Source: Effusibacillus lacus
Lineage (GTDB): Bacteria; Bacillota; Bacilli; Tumebacillales; Effusibacillaceae
Direction: 5' to 3'
Length of the DNA stretch: 64,000 nt
NCBI RefSeq assembly: GCF_002335525.1
Contig: NZ_BDUF01000022.1
Coordinates: forward strand, 25,653-89,652
Positions 46,279 through 55,818 of the stretch are shown one piece after another (the first letter of the stretch is position 1; each line of letters begins with the position of its first letter). Below the pieces are notes generated by a model that ran no database searches, was not told the origin of the DNA, and was given only the letters and a program-made list of their open reading frames with translations. The position numbers and the translations under genes are program-made.

Positions 46279-48372
46279 ATGAACTATCGAGTTATCAAAG
46301 AAGACGATCTGTTTCTTGTTACGGATCCGCTTGGCAGCATCAAGGAAGGCAACGAAGAAGGCTTTGGACTGTTTACCAAAGACACCCGGTTTCTTAGCCG
46401 GTTTGAAGTTACGGTTGAGAATCTCGACATGATTTTGTTGTCGTCTCATGCGGCGGAGAATTATATCTCGACCATCCGTCTGACCAATAAAGAAAAGTAC
46501 ATTGGCGAAGAAATCGGGGTATGGCGGGAATCGATCGAGATGGAACGCAAGCGTTTTATCGCTGAAGGTGTTCTCTATGAAACCGTCACATTCCGCAATC
46601 GGAATGCCTATCCGGTGGAATTGGAAGTGGCAATCCGGGTTGACGCCGATTTCAAGGATATGTTTGAAGTCCGGGGCTACAGGCAGGGACAGGGAGGAAC
46701 CCTTCATCCGGTTGTTACGGACAGAAATTCGATACGCTTCTCTTACTCCGGAAGCGACCGATTGGAGCGGGCAACCGTCGTCAGGTTCGACCCTGCACCA
46801 AAGACAATATCCGGAAAGGAAGCGTTTTATTCGCTGACTGTTTCGCCATTTGGGACTGAAATACTGGAGCTTTCGGTGGTTCCGGAGATTAACGGACACG
46901 CCCCGCAGCCAAAAGACCGTGGGGAAGCCATTCACTGCCTGCAGCAGTCATATCAGCAGTGGGACAACGAATGCACTCAGATCGAAACTGACAATGATAC
47001 ATTCAATTCACTTGTCAACCGTTCCCTGAAAGACATTCGCGTACTGTTGACAGATGTGGGATTTGGAAGATTCCCGGTGGCGGGGTTGCCTATCTATTCG
47101 GTCCCCTTTGGACGCGACTCTCTGATCGCTGCTTTGCAGCTGTTTTCCTTCAACCCCGAGATTGCCAGGGGTACGCTGAAGACAATGGCAGCTTATCAGG
47201 GAACCAGAGTCGATCCGTGGCGGGATGAACAGCCGGGAAAAATCATGCACGAGATTCGGTACGGGGAATTGGCGAACTCGGGTGTGATCCCGTTTACTCC
47301 TTATTACGGCACGATTGATGCAACCCCTCTGTTTCTTGTGCTGGCGGCTGAATATTATCATTGGACCGGTGATGAGGAATTCATCAGACAGTTGCTTCCA
47401 AACATTGAACAGGCTCTCGATTGGATTGATTCGTTCGGAGACCGCGACAGCGACGGTTATGTGGAGTACCTGCAGGAAGCGGACAAAGGGTTTGCCAATC
47501 AAGGCTGGAAAGACTCAGTTGATTCGGTTGTCCACAAAAACGGGTCACTGGCGCAGCCGCCAATAGCACTGGCGGAGGTACAGGGATACGTATACGACGC
47601 AAAAATCAGGCTGGCTGTCCTGTTCGAACGTTTGGGCCGTCCTGACAAAGCAACGGAACTGCGGGAGTCTGCCGCACGATTGAAATCGAATTTCGCCAGG
47701 GACTTCTGGATGGAAGAGGAAGGGTATGTGGCGATTGCCCTTGATCATGAAAAGAAACAAGTGGAATCTGTCACATCCAATCCCGGGCACTGTCTTTGGT
47801 CCGGGCTGCTGACGGAAGAACAGGCGAGGAAGGTCGCAGACCGTCTGCTGGAACCTGATATGTTCTCCGGATGGGGGATTCGCACGATGAGCACCGAATC
47901 GACAGGCTACAATCCGGTGAGCTATCACAACGGTTCCGTTTGGCCGCATGACAACTCGATTTGTGTGTTGGGGCTTGCGAGGTACGGGTTTCACGACCAT
48001 GCCAACCGGGTTATTGAAGGGCTTATAACCGCGTCCCGGCACTTTGAATATGACAGACTGCCCGAACTGTTCTGCGGCTACCCGAAAGAAGAAGGGTACC
48101 CGATTCCCTATCCGGTGGCCTGCTCGCCGCAAGCGTGGGCCGCCGGCACGCCGCTGGTGTTTATTCGGGTAATGCTTGGGATGGAGCCGGATGTGCCGTC
48201 CGGAATTGTCCGCCTGTCACCTTCCCTGCCACGGGGCATTCACCGGATGACGGTCAGGAATATGCGGGTAGGAGGCGGTACTCTCGACCTGCTTGTTCAA
48301 CAAACGGATGACGGACAGACTACGCTCAAAGTAGTCAGCAATTCCACCGGTCTTCAAGTAGTTGCCGGTTAA
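46279..48372 (+). CDS. Amylo-alpha-1,6-glucosidase/glycogen debranching-type protein
   Basis: 697 residues from ATG 46279 (ACCGGGGAGG upstream). An N-terminal beta-rich debranching-enzyme domain (DDLFLVTDPLGSIKEGNEEGFGLFTKDTRF, seen in segments DDLFLVTDPLGS and EGFGLFTKDTRFLSR) precedes an (alpha/alpha)6 barrel with VPFGRDSLIAALQL, YHNGSVWPHDNSICVLGLAR and ACSPQAWAAGTPL. It should act on alpha-1,6 branches or related glucosides in the cytoplasm. It begins the maltodextrin region and shares a terminator with the convergent MFS gene. Confidence 0.9.
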   Translation: MNYRVIKEDDLFLVTDPLGSIKEGNEEGFGLFTKDTRFLSRFEVTVENLDMILLSSHAAENYISTIRLTNKEKYIGEEIGVWRESIEMERKRFIAEGVLYETVTFRNRNAYPVELEVAIRVDADFKDMFEVRGYRQGQGGTLHPVVTDRNSIRFSYSGSDRLERATVVRFDPAPKTISGKEAFYSLTVSPFGTEILELSVVPEINGHAPQPKDRGEAIHCLQQSYQQWDNECTQIETDNDTFNSLVNRSLKDIRVLLTDVGFGRFPVAGLPIYSVPFGRDSLIAALQLFSFNPEIARGTLKTMAAYQGTRVDPWRDEQPGKIMHEIRYGELANSGVIPFTPYYGTIDATPLFLVLAAEYYHWTGDEEFIRQLLPNIEQALDWIDSFGDRDSDGYVEYLQEADKGFANQGWKDSVDSVVHKNGSLAQPPIALAEVQGYVYDAKIRLAVLFERLGRPDKATELRESAARLKSNFARDFWMEEEGYVAIALDHEKKQVESVTSNPGHCLWSGLLTEEQARKVADRLLEPDMFSGWGIRTMSTESTGYNPVSYHNGSVWPHDNSICVLGLARYGFHDHANRVIEGLITASRHFEYDRLPELFCGYPKEEGYPIPYPVACSPQAWAAGTPLVFIRVMLGMEPDVPSGIVRLSPSLPRGIHRMTVRNMRVGGGTLDLLVQQTDDGQTTLKVVSNSTGLQVVAG

Positions 48373-48391
48373 CCCAAACACCTGAAAAAAG

Positions 48392-48428
48392 CCGACAGCG
48401 AGCCTACATGTCAACGCTGTCGGTTTTT
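48392..48428. terminator. Bidirectional terminator between the debranching gene and an MFS gene
   Basis: CCGACAGCG/CGCTGTCGG with a 14-nt loop is flanked by AAAAAA on the left and TTTTT on the right, so it can act on both strands. The stop codon of the reverse-strand MFS gene (48404-48406) lies inside the loop. Confidence 0.85.
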
Positions 48429-49639
48429 GCATGAGTGACCGGTTCCGTCTCCAATCGAATTCTTGCCATCAACCGCCAACAGATCAGGTACAGCAAACCG
48501 AGAACACCAATGGTAACTTGAACGGCTGTCTGATTTTGGAAATGGTCGTGCAGTGCCACGAATGCGGCTACACTTAGCAAACGCCCCAATCCAATCGGGA
48601 TTTCCCTTGAAACGATGTAATCCACCCTGCGTTCCTGAGCTTGCGGGTCACGGCTGATGACCTCGAAGGTGATGGAATTGTAGGGGATCGAATAAAAGTT
48701 GGCAAATACTGTTACCCATAAGGTATAGAGGGTGAAGCCCGCCACATTGAAATGGAATGCCAATATCAAGTGTCCCAGCCCGACACCGATGGCCCCCGCA
48801 AGGAAGTATCGGATCCGGTTATGGGGCTGAACTCTTTTTCCCACATACACGGCCGCAAACAAACTGAGCAAACTGGCAGCTGTTGTATAGATGCCCATTT
48901 GAAATTCATCTTTCAGAATCCAGAATGCAACCAGTTGAAGCAGGAACCACATCACCCCATCATGCAGTCCGTAGACTCCGTTGGCCAGTTGCACGTTTCG
49001 CCAATCGTCTCCTCCGTTTTTCATCACGGAAAGGAGAGATCCTTTGGTCTTCTGTCCCCTTCCTGGCAGAAACACCGACAGCAGGCAAGCGGCAGCAAAC
49101 AGTACCAGCGAAATGAGGAAGATGGTCCTGTAGCCTGCGATTGTGTCAAACCGGGTGATGATCCAGCCGGAGAGGAGGGGCGGCGCCATGTTTCCCATTG
49201 TGGAAACAAAGGAATACCATCCGAAGTACCGGGAACGGTTCCCGCTTTGACTATGATCATACGAGATTACATGGGTTGCAAGGGCGAAGAACGCAATCGC
49301 CGACCCGTGCAGAATGCCAAGCAGAATAAAATGGTCGCCGGCGCGCTCCTGCCAGTAGGCAATCAGAAAATAAAAGAACGCAAACATGCCCATTGCCATC
49401 CGCAAACACCAGACGGAATGGAGTCTGCGGCCAATCCAGCCGGCGGGAAACATCATCAGCATAATCGAGGCGCTCAGAGTCATATTAAAGTAAGCGATTG
49501 TCAGCAAGTCCTGGTTAACCTTCCACAAAAATACGTTGACAAATAATCCTGACAGAGAGGAGGCGGTTGAGACAAACAACTGAATCCACAAGAAAATGCG
49601 TAAATGGGTCGAAAGAGTGTGGGGGATGGTCGATTGCAA
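48404..49639 (-). CDS. MFS-type membrane protein, paralogue of the one at 40.4 kb
   Basis: 411 residues from TTG 49639, supported by GGGAGG 7 bp upstream on this strand; in-frame ATGs further out (49660, 49732) have weaker sites. About 12 helices; it starts HTLSTHLRIFLWIQLFVSTA and includes VISYDHSQSGNRSRYFGWYS. Its C-terminal residues lie within the shared terminator loop. Embedded on the opposite strand between two maltodextrin genes, it could move a sugar or be unrelated; nothing identifies its substrate. Confidence 0.8.
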   Translation of the reverse strand: MQSTIPHTLSTHLRIFLWIQLFVSTASSLSGLFVNVFLWKVNQDLLTIAYFNMTLSASIMLMMFPAGWIGRRLHSVWCLRMAMGMFAFFYFLIAYWQERAGDHFILLGILHGSAIAFFALATHVISYDHSQSGNRSRYFGWYSFVSTMGNMAPPLLSGWIITRFDTIAGYRTIFLISLVLFAAACLLSVFLPGRGQKTKGSLLSVMKNGGDDWRNVQLANGVYGLHDGVMWFLLQLVAFWILKDEFQMGIYTTAASLLSLFAAVYVGKRVQPHNRIRYFLAGAIGVGLGHLILAFHFNVAGFTLYTLWVTVFANFYSIPYNSITFEVISRDPQAQERRVDYIVSREIPIGLGRLLSVAAFVALHDHFQNQTAVQVTIGVLGLLYLICWRLMARIRLETEPVTHAKTDSVDM

Positions 49640-49748
49640 AATTTGGCCTCCCTGCATTGATGTTTGTGTGGCACTTCTTCTATCATATCGGGAAAGGTTC
49701 CGAAACGGAAGATGAAACAATTTACTGCTCAACTTTCGGAAAGTTGTT

Positions 49749-49821
49749 TTGAATTTAAACGGCAGTGTTGTTATAATGAGGGTAAATAAAAACTGAAAAG
49801 GTTTTCAGAAAAGGTTTTCAG
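49749..49821 (+). promoter_or_regulatory. Promoter and double LacI-type operator of the phosphorylase gene
   Basis: TTGAAT (49749-49754), a 17-bp spacer, TATAAT (49772-49777). Downstream are two overlapping palindromes: CTGAAAAGGTTTTCAG (49793-49808) and CAGAAAAGGTTTTCAG (49806-49821). They cover the region just after the transcription start, the usual place for LacI-family repression. Confidence 0.75.
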
Positions 49822-49843
49822 CCGAGCGAAAGTAGGGAATGAG

Positions 49844-52840
49844 ATGAAGATCAAAGCCAAAGACAGAAAACCAATCTATCCGTATGATGAATGGAAGATT
49901 GTTGAAGAGTCATTTGACGTGGAGACAAACCTCAGGGATGAAACCATATTTGCGGTCGGAAACGGCTATATCGGCATGCGGGGGAACTTTGAAGAGGGGT
50001 ATAACGGTCCGGACAACTCCTCTGTTAACGGTACATATTTGAATGGTTTCTATGAATCAAAACCGATTGTATACGGTGAGGAAGCGTATGGGTATGCGGA
50101 AAAAAGCCAGACCATGCTGAATGTCACCGACAGCAAGATCATTCAATTGTATGTGGACGGTGAACCTCTGGACCTGTTCTCAGGCAAGCTGATTTCCTAC
50201 AGGCGGACTCTTGATATGAAAGAAGGGGTCTTAACGCGTGATATGACCTGGGAATCAGGGACCGGAAAGCAGGTCCGTATCCGGATTCAAAGGTTTGCAT
50301 GCCTTGCCCGGAAACACTTGGCTGTCATTTCCTATGAAGTCACGGCTTTGAATTTTGACGGGGAGATTGTGCTTGTTTCCGCACTGAATGGCGAAGTGCG
50401 AAACCAGGTTACCATGGGAGACCCGCGGGCGGGCGCGGCATTTGCCGGACAAGTGCTGATCACTGAAGGGAAGGATCAGGACGGGACGTTTGCAGCCCTG
50501 CGTCAGCGGACGAAGAATACCCGGTTTGCCCTTGTGTGCGGCATGGAAAACCAGTTGGAGACGGAAAACACTTTCCGCATGGAAGCGGATGCGCCGGAGC
50601 AAATGGTCAGGGTGAAATATACCGTTACAGCGCACCGGGAGCGGACGATTCGGCTTACAAAGTACATTTCCTACCACACCTCCAGGGACTATCCGGAGGA
50701 ACAACTGCTTGCACTTTCCAAAGAAACCCTTTCGGAGGCAAGACAGCAGGGGTTTGATCGCTTGCGGGAAGAGCAAAGACAATTCCTCAAGGACTTCTGG
50801 TCCCGCAGCGACGTGGAAATCAAAGGAGACCTGGCTCTGCAGCAAAGCATCCGGTTTAATGTGTTTCATCTGCTTCAATCTGTTGGACGGGATGGGAAGA
50901 CCAACATTGGAGCCAAGGGAATTACGGGCGAGGGCTATGAAGGGCATTACTTCTGGGATACGGAAACCTACATTTTTCCGTTTTTCCTTTATACCAATCC
51001 TGCGATCGGCAGACAGCTTCTGACCTATCGCTACAGCATCCTGGACAAGGCCAAAGAGCGCGCCAGAGTCATGTCGCAAAAAGGCGCCCTCTATGCATGG
51101 CGAACCATCGGCGGGGAAGAAACCTCCGCCTACTATCCGGCCGGAACCGCCCAGTATCATATCAACGCGGATATCATTTATGCGCTGAAAAAATACATGC
51201 ATGCCACAGAGGACTTGGATTTCTTCATTGAAGCCGGTGCCGAAATGCTGTTTGAGACCGCAAGGCTGTGGGCGGATCTTGGAGACTATATCCCCCGGAA
51301 AGGGAACCGTTTCTGCATCAACGAGGTTACAGGCCCTGACGAATATACTGCCCTTGTCAACAATAACCTGTTTACAAACATGATGGCCAAGGATCATCTT
51401 GAATTTGCTTACCGCATGGCTCAATTCCTGAAAGAGAAACACGGGCAGGCGTTTCAGTCGATTGCCGGAAAAATTGGTCTGCAGGAAAGCGAAATCGCCG
51501 AGTGGAAGCGGGCTGCCGAGCATATGTACATCCCTTACGATGAAGAGTTGGGCATTCATCCCCAGGATGACTCGTTTCTCGACAGGGCGGTCTGGAATTT
51601 CGAAAACACTCCCCCGGACAAATACCCGCTGCTGTTGCACTATCATCCGTTGGTCATTTACCGCCGCCAGGTCTTAAAGCAGGCAGACGTGGTACTTGCT
51701 TTATTTCTGCAGGGGGACCGGTTTACCACTGCCGAGAAGAAACGCAATTATGACTATTATGAACCTATTACAACCCATGACTCTTCCTTGTCTCCGTGTA
51801 TCTACAGCATTTTGGCGGCGGAACTCGGATATATTGACAAAGCTTACAATTACTTTATGTATACCGCCCGGATGGATTTGGACGATATTCATGACAACGT
51901 CAAGGACGGCATTCATACCGCTTCCATGGCGGGTACCTGGCTGTCCATTGTTCATGGGTTTGCCGGATTCCGGGAGTATCAAGGGGAGCTTTCCTTCCAT
52001 CCGGTTGTACCCGAGAAGTGGGAGGGGTATCGTTTTAAGATCACTTTCAAGGGACGGGTAATTGACATTGATGTGACCAGGGACGCCGTAACTTATACAC
52101 TGCTTTCCGGGCAACCGGTCACTCTTCAACATTTTCGTGAGGAAGTATCTCTGGCGCCGGGGAAATCCCAAACACGGAGTCTGAAGCCTAAACTGGAAGC
52201 GGTCATTTTCGATCTGGATGGTGTTATTACGGATACGGCCGAGTACCACTACCAAGCATGGAAGCAACTGGCGGATGAAATCGGTGTGCCCTTTGACCGT
52301 GAATTCAATGAGCAGTTGAAAGGCATAGGGCGTCTGGAGTCACTGGAGCTTATCCTGAGTCGTGGAGAATTGCAACTTACAGAAGCAGAGAAAATCGCTT
52401 TGGCTGACCGGAAGAACGAGAATTACAAACAATTGATTGAATCCATTTCACCGGACGACCTCTTGCCGGGCATCCTGACCCTTCTGAAGCAGCTCAGGGA
52501 AAACGGGGTAAAAATCGGATTGGCCTCTGCCAGCAAGAACGCGCCCGCCGTACTTGAGAAGCTGGGAATCACCCAATATTTTGACGCGATTGCGGATGCG
52601 TCAAAAATCAAAAAGGGAAAGCCGGATCCCGAAATCTTTCTGACGGCTGCCGACCTGTTGGGGGTTCCCTACCGGAACTGCATCGGCATAGAAGATGCGG
52701 AAGCGGGGATTGCCGCCATTAAGGAGGCACAAATGACAGCCGTTGGAGTAGGGAATCGGGAAACCCTGAAACATGCAGATTGGATTGTTGATACCACGGT
52801 AGAACTGACGTTTGAGCGGTTAGTGGAGATTAAGGGATAA
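49844..52840 (+). CDS. GH65 disaccharide phosphorylase fused to beta-phosphoglucomutase
   Basis: 998 residues from ATG 49844. Residues 1-780 are a complete glycoside hydrolase family 65 phosphorylase: N-terminal beta-sandwich, (alpha/alpha)6 barrel with GYEGHYFWDTETYIFPF, general acid Glu494 in NEVTGPDEYTALVNNN, and the phosphate-site segment THDSSLSPCIYSI. From about 785 a full HAD-type beta-phosphoglucomutase follows: nucleophile DLDGVITD (Asp790, Asp792), GIGRLESLELIL, ASASKNAP, KGKPDPEIFL. The two are usually separate neighbouring genes (mapA/pgmB in B. subtilis). Expected reaction: disaccharide plus phosphate to beta-glucose 1-phosphate, then glucose 6-phosphate. Maltose is the likely substrate from context. 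Confidence 0.93.
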   Translation: MKIKAKDRKPIYPYDEWKIVEESFDVETNLRDETIFAVGNGYIGMRGNFEEGYNGPDNSSVNGTYLNGFYESKPIVYGEEAYGYAEKSQTMLNVTDSKIIQLYVDGEPLDLFSGKLISYRRTLDMKEGVLTRDMTWESGTGKQVRIRIQRFACLARKHLAVISYEVTALNFDGEIVLVSALNGEVRNQVTMGDPRAGAAFAGQVLITEGKDQDGTFAALRQRTKNTRFALVCGMENQLETENTFRMEADAPEQMVRVKYTVTAHRERTIRLTKYISYHTSRDYPEEQLLALSKETLSEARQQGFDRLREEQRQFLKDFWSRSDVEIKGDLALQQSIRFNVFHLLQSVGRDGKTNIGAKGITGEGYEGHYFWDTETYIFPFFLYTNPAIGRQLLTYRYSILDKAKERARVMSQKGALYAWRTIGGEETSAYYPAGTAQYHINADIIYALKKYMHATEDLDFFIEAGAEMLFETARLWADLGDYIPRKGNRFCINEVTGPDEYTALVNNNLFTNMMAKDHLEFAYRMAQFLKEKHGQAFQSIAGKIGLQESEIAEWKRAAEHMYIPYDEELGIHPQDDSFLDRAVWNFENTPPDKYPLLLHYHPLVIYRRQVLKQADVVLALFLQGDRFTTAEKKRNYDYYEPITTHDSSLSPCIYSILAAELGYIDKAYNYFMYTARMDLDDIHDNVKDGIHTASMAGTWLSIVHGFAGFREYQGELSFHPVVPEKWEGYRFKITFKGRVIDIDVTRDAVTYTLLSGQPVTLQHFREEVSLAPGKSQTRSLKPKLEAVIFDLDGVITDTAEYHYQAWKQLADEIGVPFDREFNEQLKGIGRLESLELILSRGELQLTEAEKIALADRKNENYKQLIESISPDDLLPGILTLLKQLRENGVKIGLASASKNAPAVLEKLGITQYFDAIADASKIKKGKPDPEIFLTAADLLGVPYRNCIGIEDAEAGIAAIKEAQMTAVGVGNRETLKHADWIVDTTVELTFERLVEIKG

Positions 52841-52917
52841 ATTGATTATAGTTGGAGGAGAGGACTCAATCGGCGTTGGCAGATGTCAATGCCGATTGCA
52901 CGGGGAGGAAATGGTCG

Positions 52918-53946
52918 ATGACAACCATCCATGATGTTGCAAAGAGAGCCAATGTTTCCATATCGACTGTTTCCAGGGTGTTGAACAACAGTCCGCTGGT
53001 AACCGCCGAGAAAAGGGAACGAGTCCTGGAAGCGATCCGGGAATTGGGGTACCAACCCAACGCCCTCGCACGCGGTCTTATCCATCGGCGGACACAGACC
53101 ATCGGTGTATTGATTCCCGATGTATCGAACTTTTTCTTTGCCGAAGTGTTCCGCGGCATGGAGGATGTTGCCCATGCACGGGGCTGGAATGTGATGATTT
53201 GCAATACAGACGGCGATCCCAGACGGATGCTGAAATACATTGAAGTTCTTAGGGAAAAAAGGGTCGACGGCGTTATTTTCACCAGTGAACCCGTGTCGGA
53301 GGATTATTATCGGGCCTTGCTAAAACTGGAAGTACCTGTGGTGCTTGCCGCCACCACTTCCGGGTATGACTTTCCCTCGATCAAGGTGAATGACGAACAA
53401 GCGAGTTTTGAAGCCGCCAATTATTTGATTGAACAGGGACACAGAAATTTGGGCATGATTGCAGGGTCCAGCCACGATCCGATTGCCGGCGTGCCCCGGG
53501 TTGCAGGCTTTCGGAGGGCGTTGCAGGAGGCGGGAATCGCTGACATTGACAGACGGATTGTACACGGCGATTACAGGTTCGAAAGCGGGAAACAGGCGAC
53601 AGAGGAGCTATTGGGACGTTTTCCGGAGATGACAGCCATATTTGCAGCAAGTGACGAAATGGCTCTGGGAATCATCAGTTACGCTTATGAAAGAGGGATT
53701 CGGGTACCGGAAGAACTGTCAGTAGTAGGGTTTGACAATGTCAAGATTGCTCAAATGTCCAATCCCCCGTTGACTACGGTGGCCCAGCCGCTCTACCAAA
53801 TTGGTGAAAAAGCGGCTGATTGCCTGCTTGATATGATTACCAAAACGGTTGAACACAAGGGACTCCATTACCTCAAACACCAACTGATTGTTCGCGGAAC
53901 GGTGAAGGAAATAAAACAATTGACGGATGAGCGCACCCTGAAGTAA
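52918..53946 (+). CDS. LacI-family transcriptional regulator of the maltodextrin genes
   Basis: 342 residues from ATG 52918 with GGGGAGGAA upstream; the frame open from 52852 has no matching N-terminus. N-terminal helix-turn-helix TIHDVAKRANVSISTVSRVLNN (in parts TIHDVAKRANVSIS and TVSRVLNN), hinge NALARGLI, then a periplasmic-binding-protein-like effector domain (IGVLIPDVSNFFFAEVFRGM; VVGFDNVKIAQMSNPPLTTV). It lies between the phosphorylase and importer genes, both preceded by the same palindrome, so it probably represses them until a maltodextrin-derived effector binds. Confidence 0.92.
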   Translation: MTTIHDVAKRANVSISTVSRVLNNSPLVTAEKRERVLEAIRELGYQPNALARGLIHRRTQTIGVLIPDVSNFFFAEVFRGMEDVAHARGWNVMICNTDGDPRRMLKYIEVLREKRVDGVIFTSEPVSEDYYRALLKLEVPVVLAATTSGYDFPSIKVNDEQASFEAANYLIEQGHRNLGMIAGSSHDPIAGVPRVAGFRRALQEAGIADIDRRIVHGDYRFESGKQATEELLGRFPEMTAIFAASDEMALGIISYAYERGIRVPEELSVVGFDNVKIAQMSNPPLTTVAQPLYQIGEKAADCLLDMITKTVEHKGLHYLKHQLIVRGTVKEIKQLTDERTLK

Positions 53947-53960
53947 AATCTTCGTAGATC

Positions 53961-54041
53961 CTGAAAACCTTTTCAAACTTCAAATTTTCGGTTGCCCTAA
54001 TCAGGCAACTTCATTTTCATTTTGATTGAAAAGGTTTTCAG
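53961..54041. promoter_or_regulatory. Pair of LacI-type operators before the sugar importer
   Basis: CTGAAAACCTTTTCAA (53961-53976) and TTGAAAAGGTTTTCAG (54026-54041), 65 bp apart centre to centre, about six helical turns, which would allow looping. Between them lies a small hairpin, GTTGCC/GGCAAC (53991-54009), followed by T-rich sequence that could end the lacI transcript. A plausible TTGATT overlaps the second operator. Confidence 0.65.
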
Positions 54042-54106
54042 AATGTACTGAACTCAATTTGGGAAATATTTGGGGGTATGGATTTGTTTGTTAAGGAGGC
54101 CGTTAT

Positions 54107-54961
54107 ATGAGATGGCTGAAGCGTTACCGAATGGAAACCCTGTTGCTGGCTCCGCTCGTGATCTATATATTGGGCCTTACGGTGGTACCTGTACTTCGGG
54201 CAATTGTTATGGGGTTTCAAAAGAAAGGGACAGAAGAGTGGACCCTCGACAATTACAGATATCTTTTTTCCCGGCCTGAATTCTCGGATGCTTTTTGGAA
54301 CACACTGATTATCACTGTTGTGGGGCTGTCGTTGCAGATCGCGATCGGATTGATTGTGGCCCTGTCTCTCAAGCACATTACAAAGGGGAAAGGAATCTTC
54401 CGGACATTGACGATGATTCCCATGGGTGTGCCGACACTGGTTTCAGGCGTCACGATGATCTACATATTTGCTACCAGCGGATATCTCAATGAGTTGCTCT
54501 ATGATCTCAAGCTTTCGGAAGTGCCCATCGATTGGGCGGCAGGCGGTTTCAGCACGCTGATGATGATCGTGGTGGCAGACATGTGGAAGGTAATGCCAAT
54601 TGTCGTGCTATTGCTGCTGGCTGGCCTGGAATCCATATCGGACGACGTATACGAAGCGGCAAAGGTGGATGGAGCAACTCCCTGGCAGACTTTCTGGCGA
54701 ATCACACTGCCGCTGCTGCGCCCTTCCATCACAATGGCATTAATCCTGCGGGCGATTGACGCTTTTCGGATTTTTGAACTGCCGCTTGTCCTTGCGGGAC
54801 GCAATACTCCCGTATTATCGACATATGCGTACACGGAGTACGGCACTTACAACAATCCTTACACTTCCGGTGCGGCTTCGACCATCCTGCTGTTAATGAT
54901 TGTGGCATTCATCTTTCTTTACATGTTTGTGGTGGAACGCAAAGGCGGTGACGTGCAATGA
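54107..54961 (+). CDS. Maltodextrin-type ABC transporter permease (MalF-like)
   Basis: 284 residues from ATG 54107 (AAGGAGG upstream). Six helices, starting ETLLLAPLVIYILGLTVVPV; EAA loop EAAKVDGATPWQTFWRITLPLLRPS in two parts (EAAKVDGATPWQTF and WRITLPLLRPS). CUT1 family. It lacks the large periplasmic insertion of enterobacterial MalF, as is normal in Gram-positives. Overlaps the next permease by 4 bp. Confidence 0.92.
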   Translation: MRWLKRYRMETLLLAPLVIYILGLTVVPVLRAIVMGFQKKGTEEWTLDNYRYLFSRPEFSDAFWNTLIITVVGLSLQIAIGLIVALSLKHITKGKGIFRTLTMIPMGVPTLVSGVTMIYIFATSGYLNELLYDLKLSEVPIDWAAGGFSTLMMIVVADMWKVMPIVVLLLLAGLESISDDVYEAAKVDGATPWQTFWRITLPLLRPSITMALILRAIDAFRIFELPLVLAGRNTPVLSTYAYTEYGTYNNPYTSGAASTILLLMIVAFIFLYMFVVERKGGDVQ

Positions 54962-55764
54962 GAGGAAGATGGCTGGCCTACCTGGTTCTGGTCATATTCA
55001 CTTTCGTAATGATTGTTCCCGTTTACATCATGGTGAAAGTATCGCTGAGTGCGCCACAAGACGTCATGACACAGCATCCCCCCTATTGGATCGAGAATTT
55101 TACCTGGGAACATTGGAGCCGGATGTTTGAATCGGGTAATCTGTGGGAACCTTTGCGCAAAAGCCTGACTGTTGCAACCCTAACCACCCTGTTGGGGGTA
55201 GTGGCGGCAGCACCTGCCTCGTATGTAATTTCAAGAATGGGAAGAAAATGGAAATATACGTTTGTCCTGGGGCTGCTCTTTACCCGGATGTTTCCCGATG
55301 TGGGGATTGCACTTCCGATTGCCGTGAATTTTATCAAATGGAATTTGGTTGATACGGACCTTGGCTTGATCCTGGCCCACCTGATTCCCAACTTGCCTTT
55401 TCTGGCATGGATTCTGGTGGGGACCTTTGAAACGATTCCAAGAGATTTGGAACAGGCAGCCTATATTGACGGAGCATCCAGACTTGAGGCGTTGCGGAAG
55501 GTAGTGTTTCCGTTGGCTGCTCCGGGCATAGCGGTAGGAGCATTGTTCGTATGGTTGAATTCCTGGAACGAATTTACTTATGCGCTTTATCTTACAGTTT
55601 CCGAACGCACTCTGCCGCTGCAAACCTATTACTTCATTAATCGGGGCGACTGGTTCCAATCTGCATCCTACTCGGTGTTAATCACCATCCCGGTCGTCAT
55701 CATTACCTTCTTCCTGCAGCGGTATTTGAAAGCAGGTTATCTCTCAGGGGCAGTAAAAGGATAG
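54958..55764 (+). CDS. Maltodextrin-type ABC transporter permease (MalG-like)
   Basis: 268 residues from ATG 54958, overlapping the preceding gene by ATGA. Six helices; conserved EQAAYIDGASRLEALRKVVFPLAAPGI (as EQAAYIDGASRLEAL and RKVVFPLAAPGI), and the C-terminal NSWNEFTYALYLT segment found in CUT1 permeases. No ATPase gene lies in the operon, so a shared MsmX-type ATPase elsewhere must power it. Confidence 0.92.
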   Translation: MRGRWLAYLVLVIFTFVMIVPVYIMVKVSLSAPQDVMTQHPPYWIENFTWEHWSRMFESGNLWEPLRKSLTVATLTTLLGVVAAAPASYVISRMGRKWKYTFVLGLLFTRMFPDVGIALPIAVNFIKWNLVDTDLGLILAHLIPNLPFLAWILVGTFETIPRDLEQAAYIDGASRLEALRKVVFPLAAPGIAVGALFVWLNSWNEFTYALYLTVSERTLPLQTYYFINRGDWFQSASYSVLITIPVVIITFFLQRYLKAGYLSGAVKG

Positions 55765-55818
55765 TGCAGTACTATTCTTCTGCGATATAAAGGCAAAAGC
55801 ATTAAGGGGGCTTGACTG

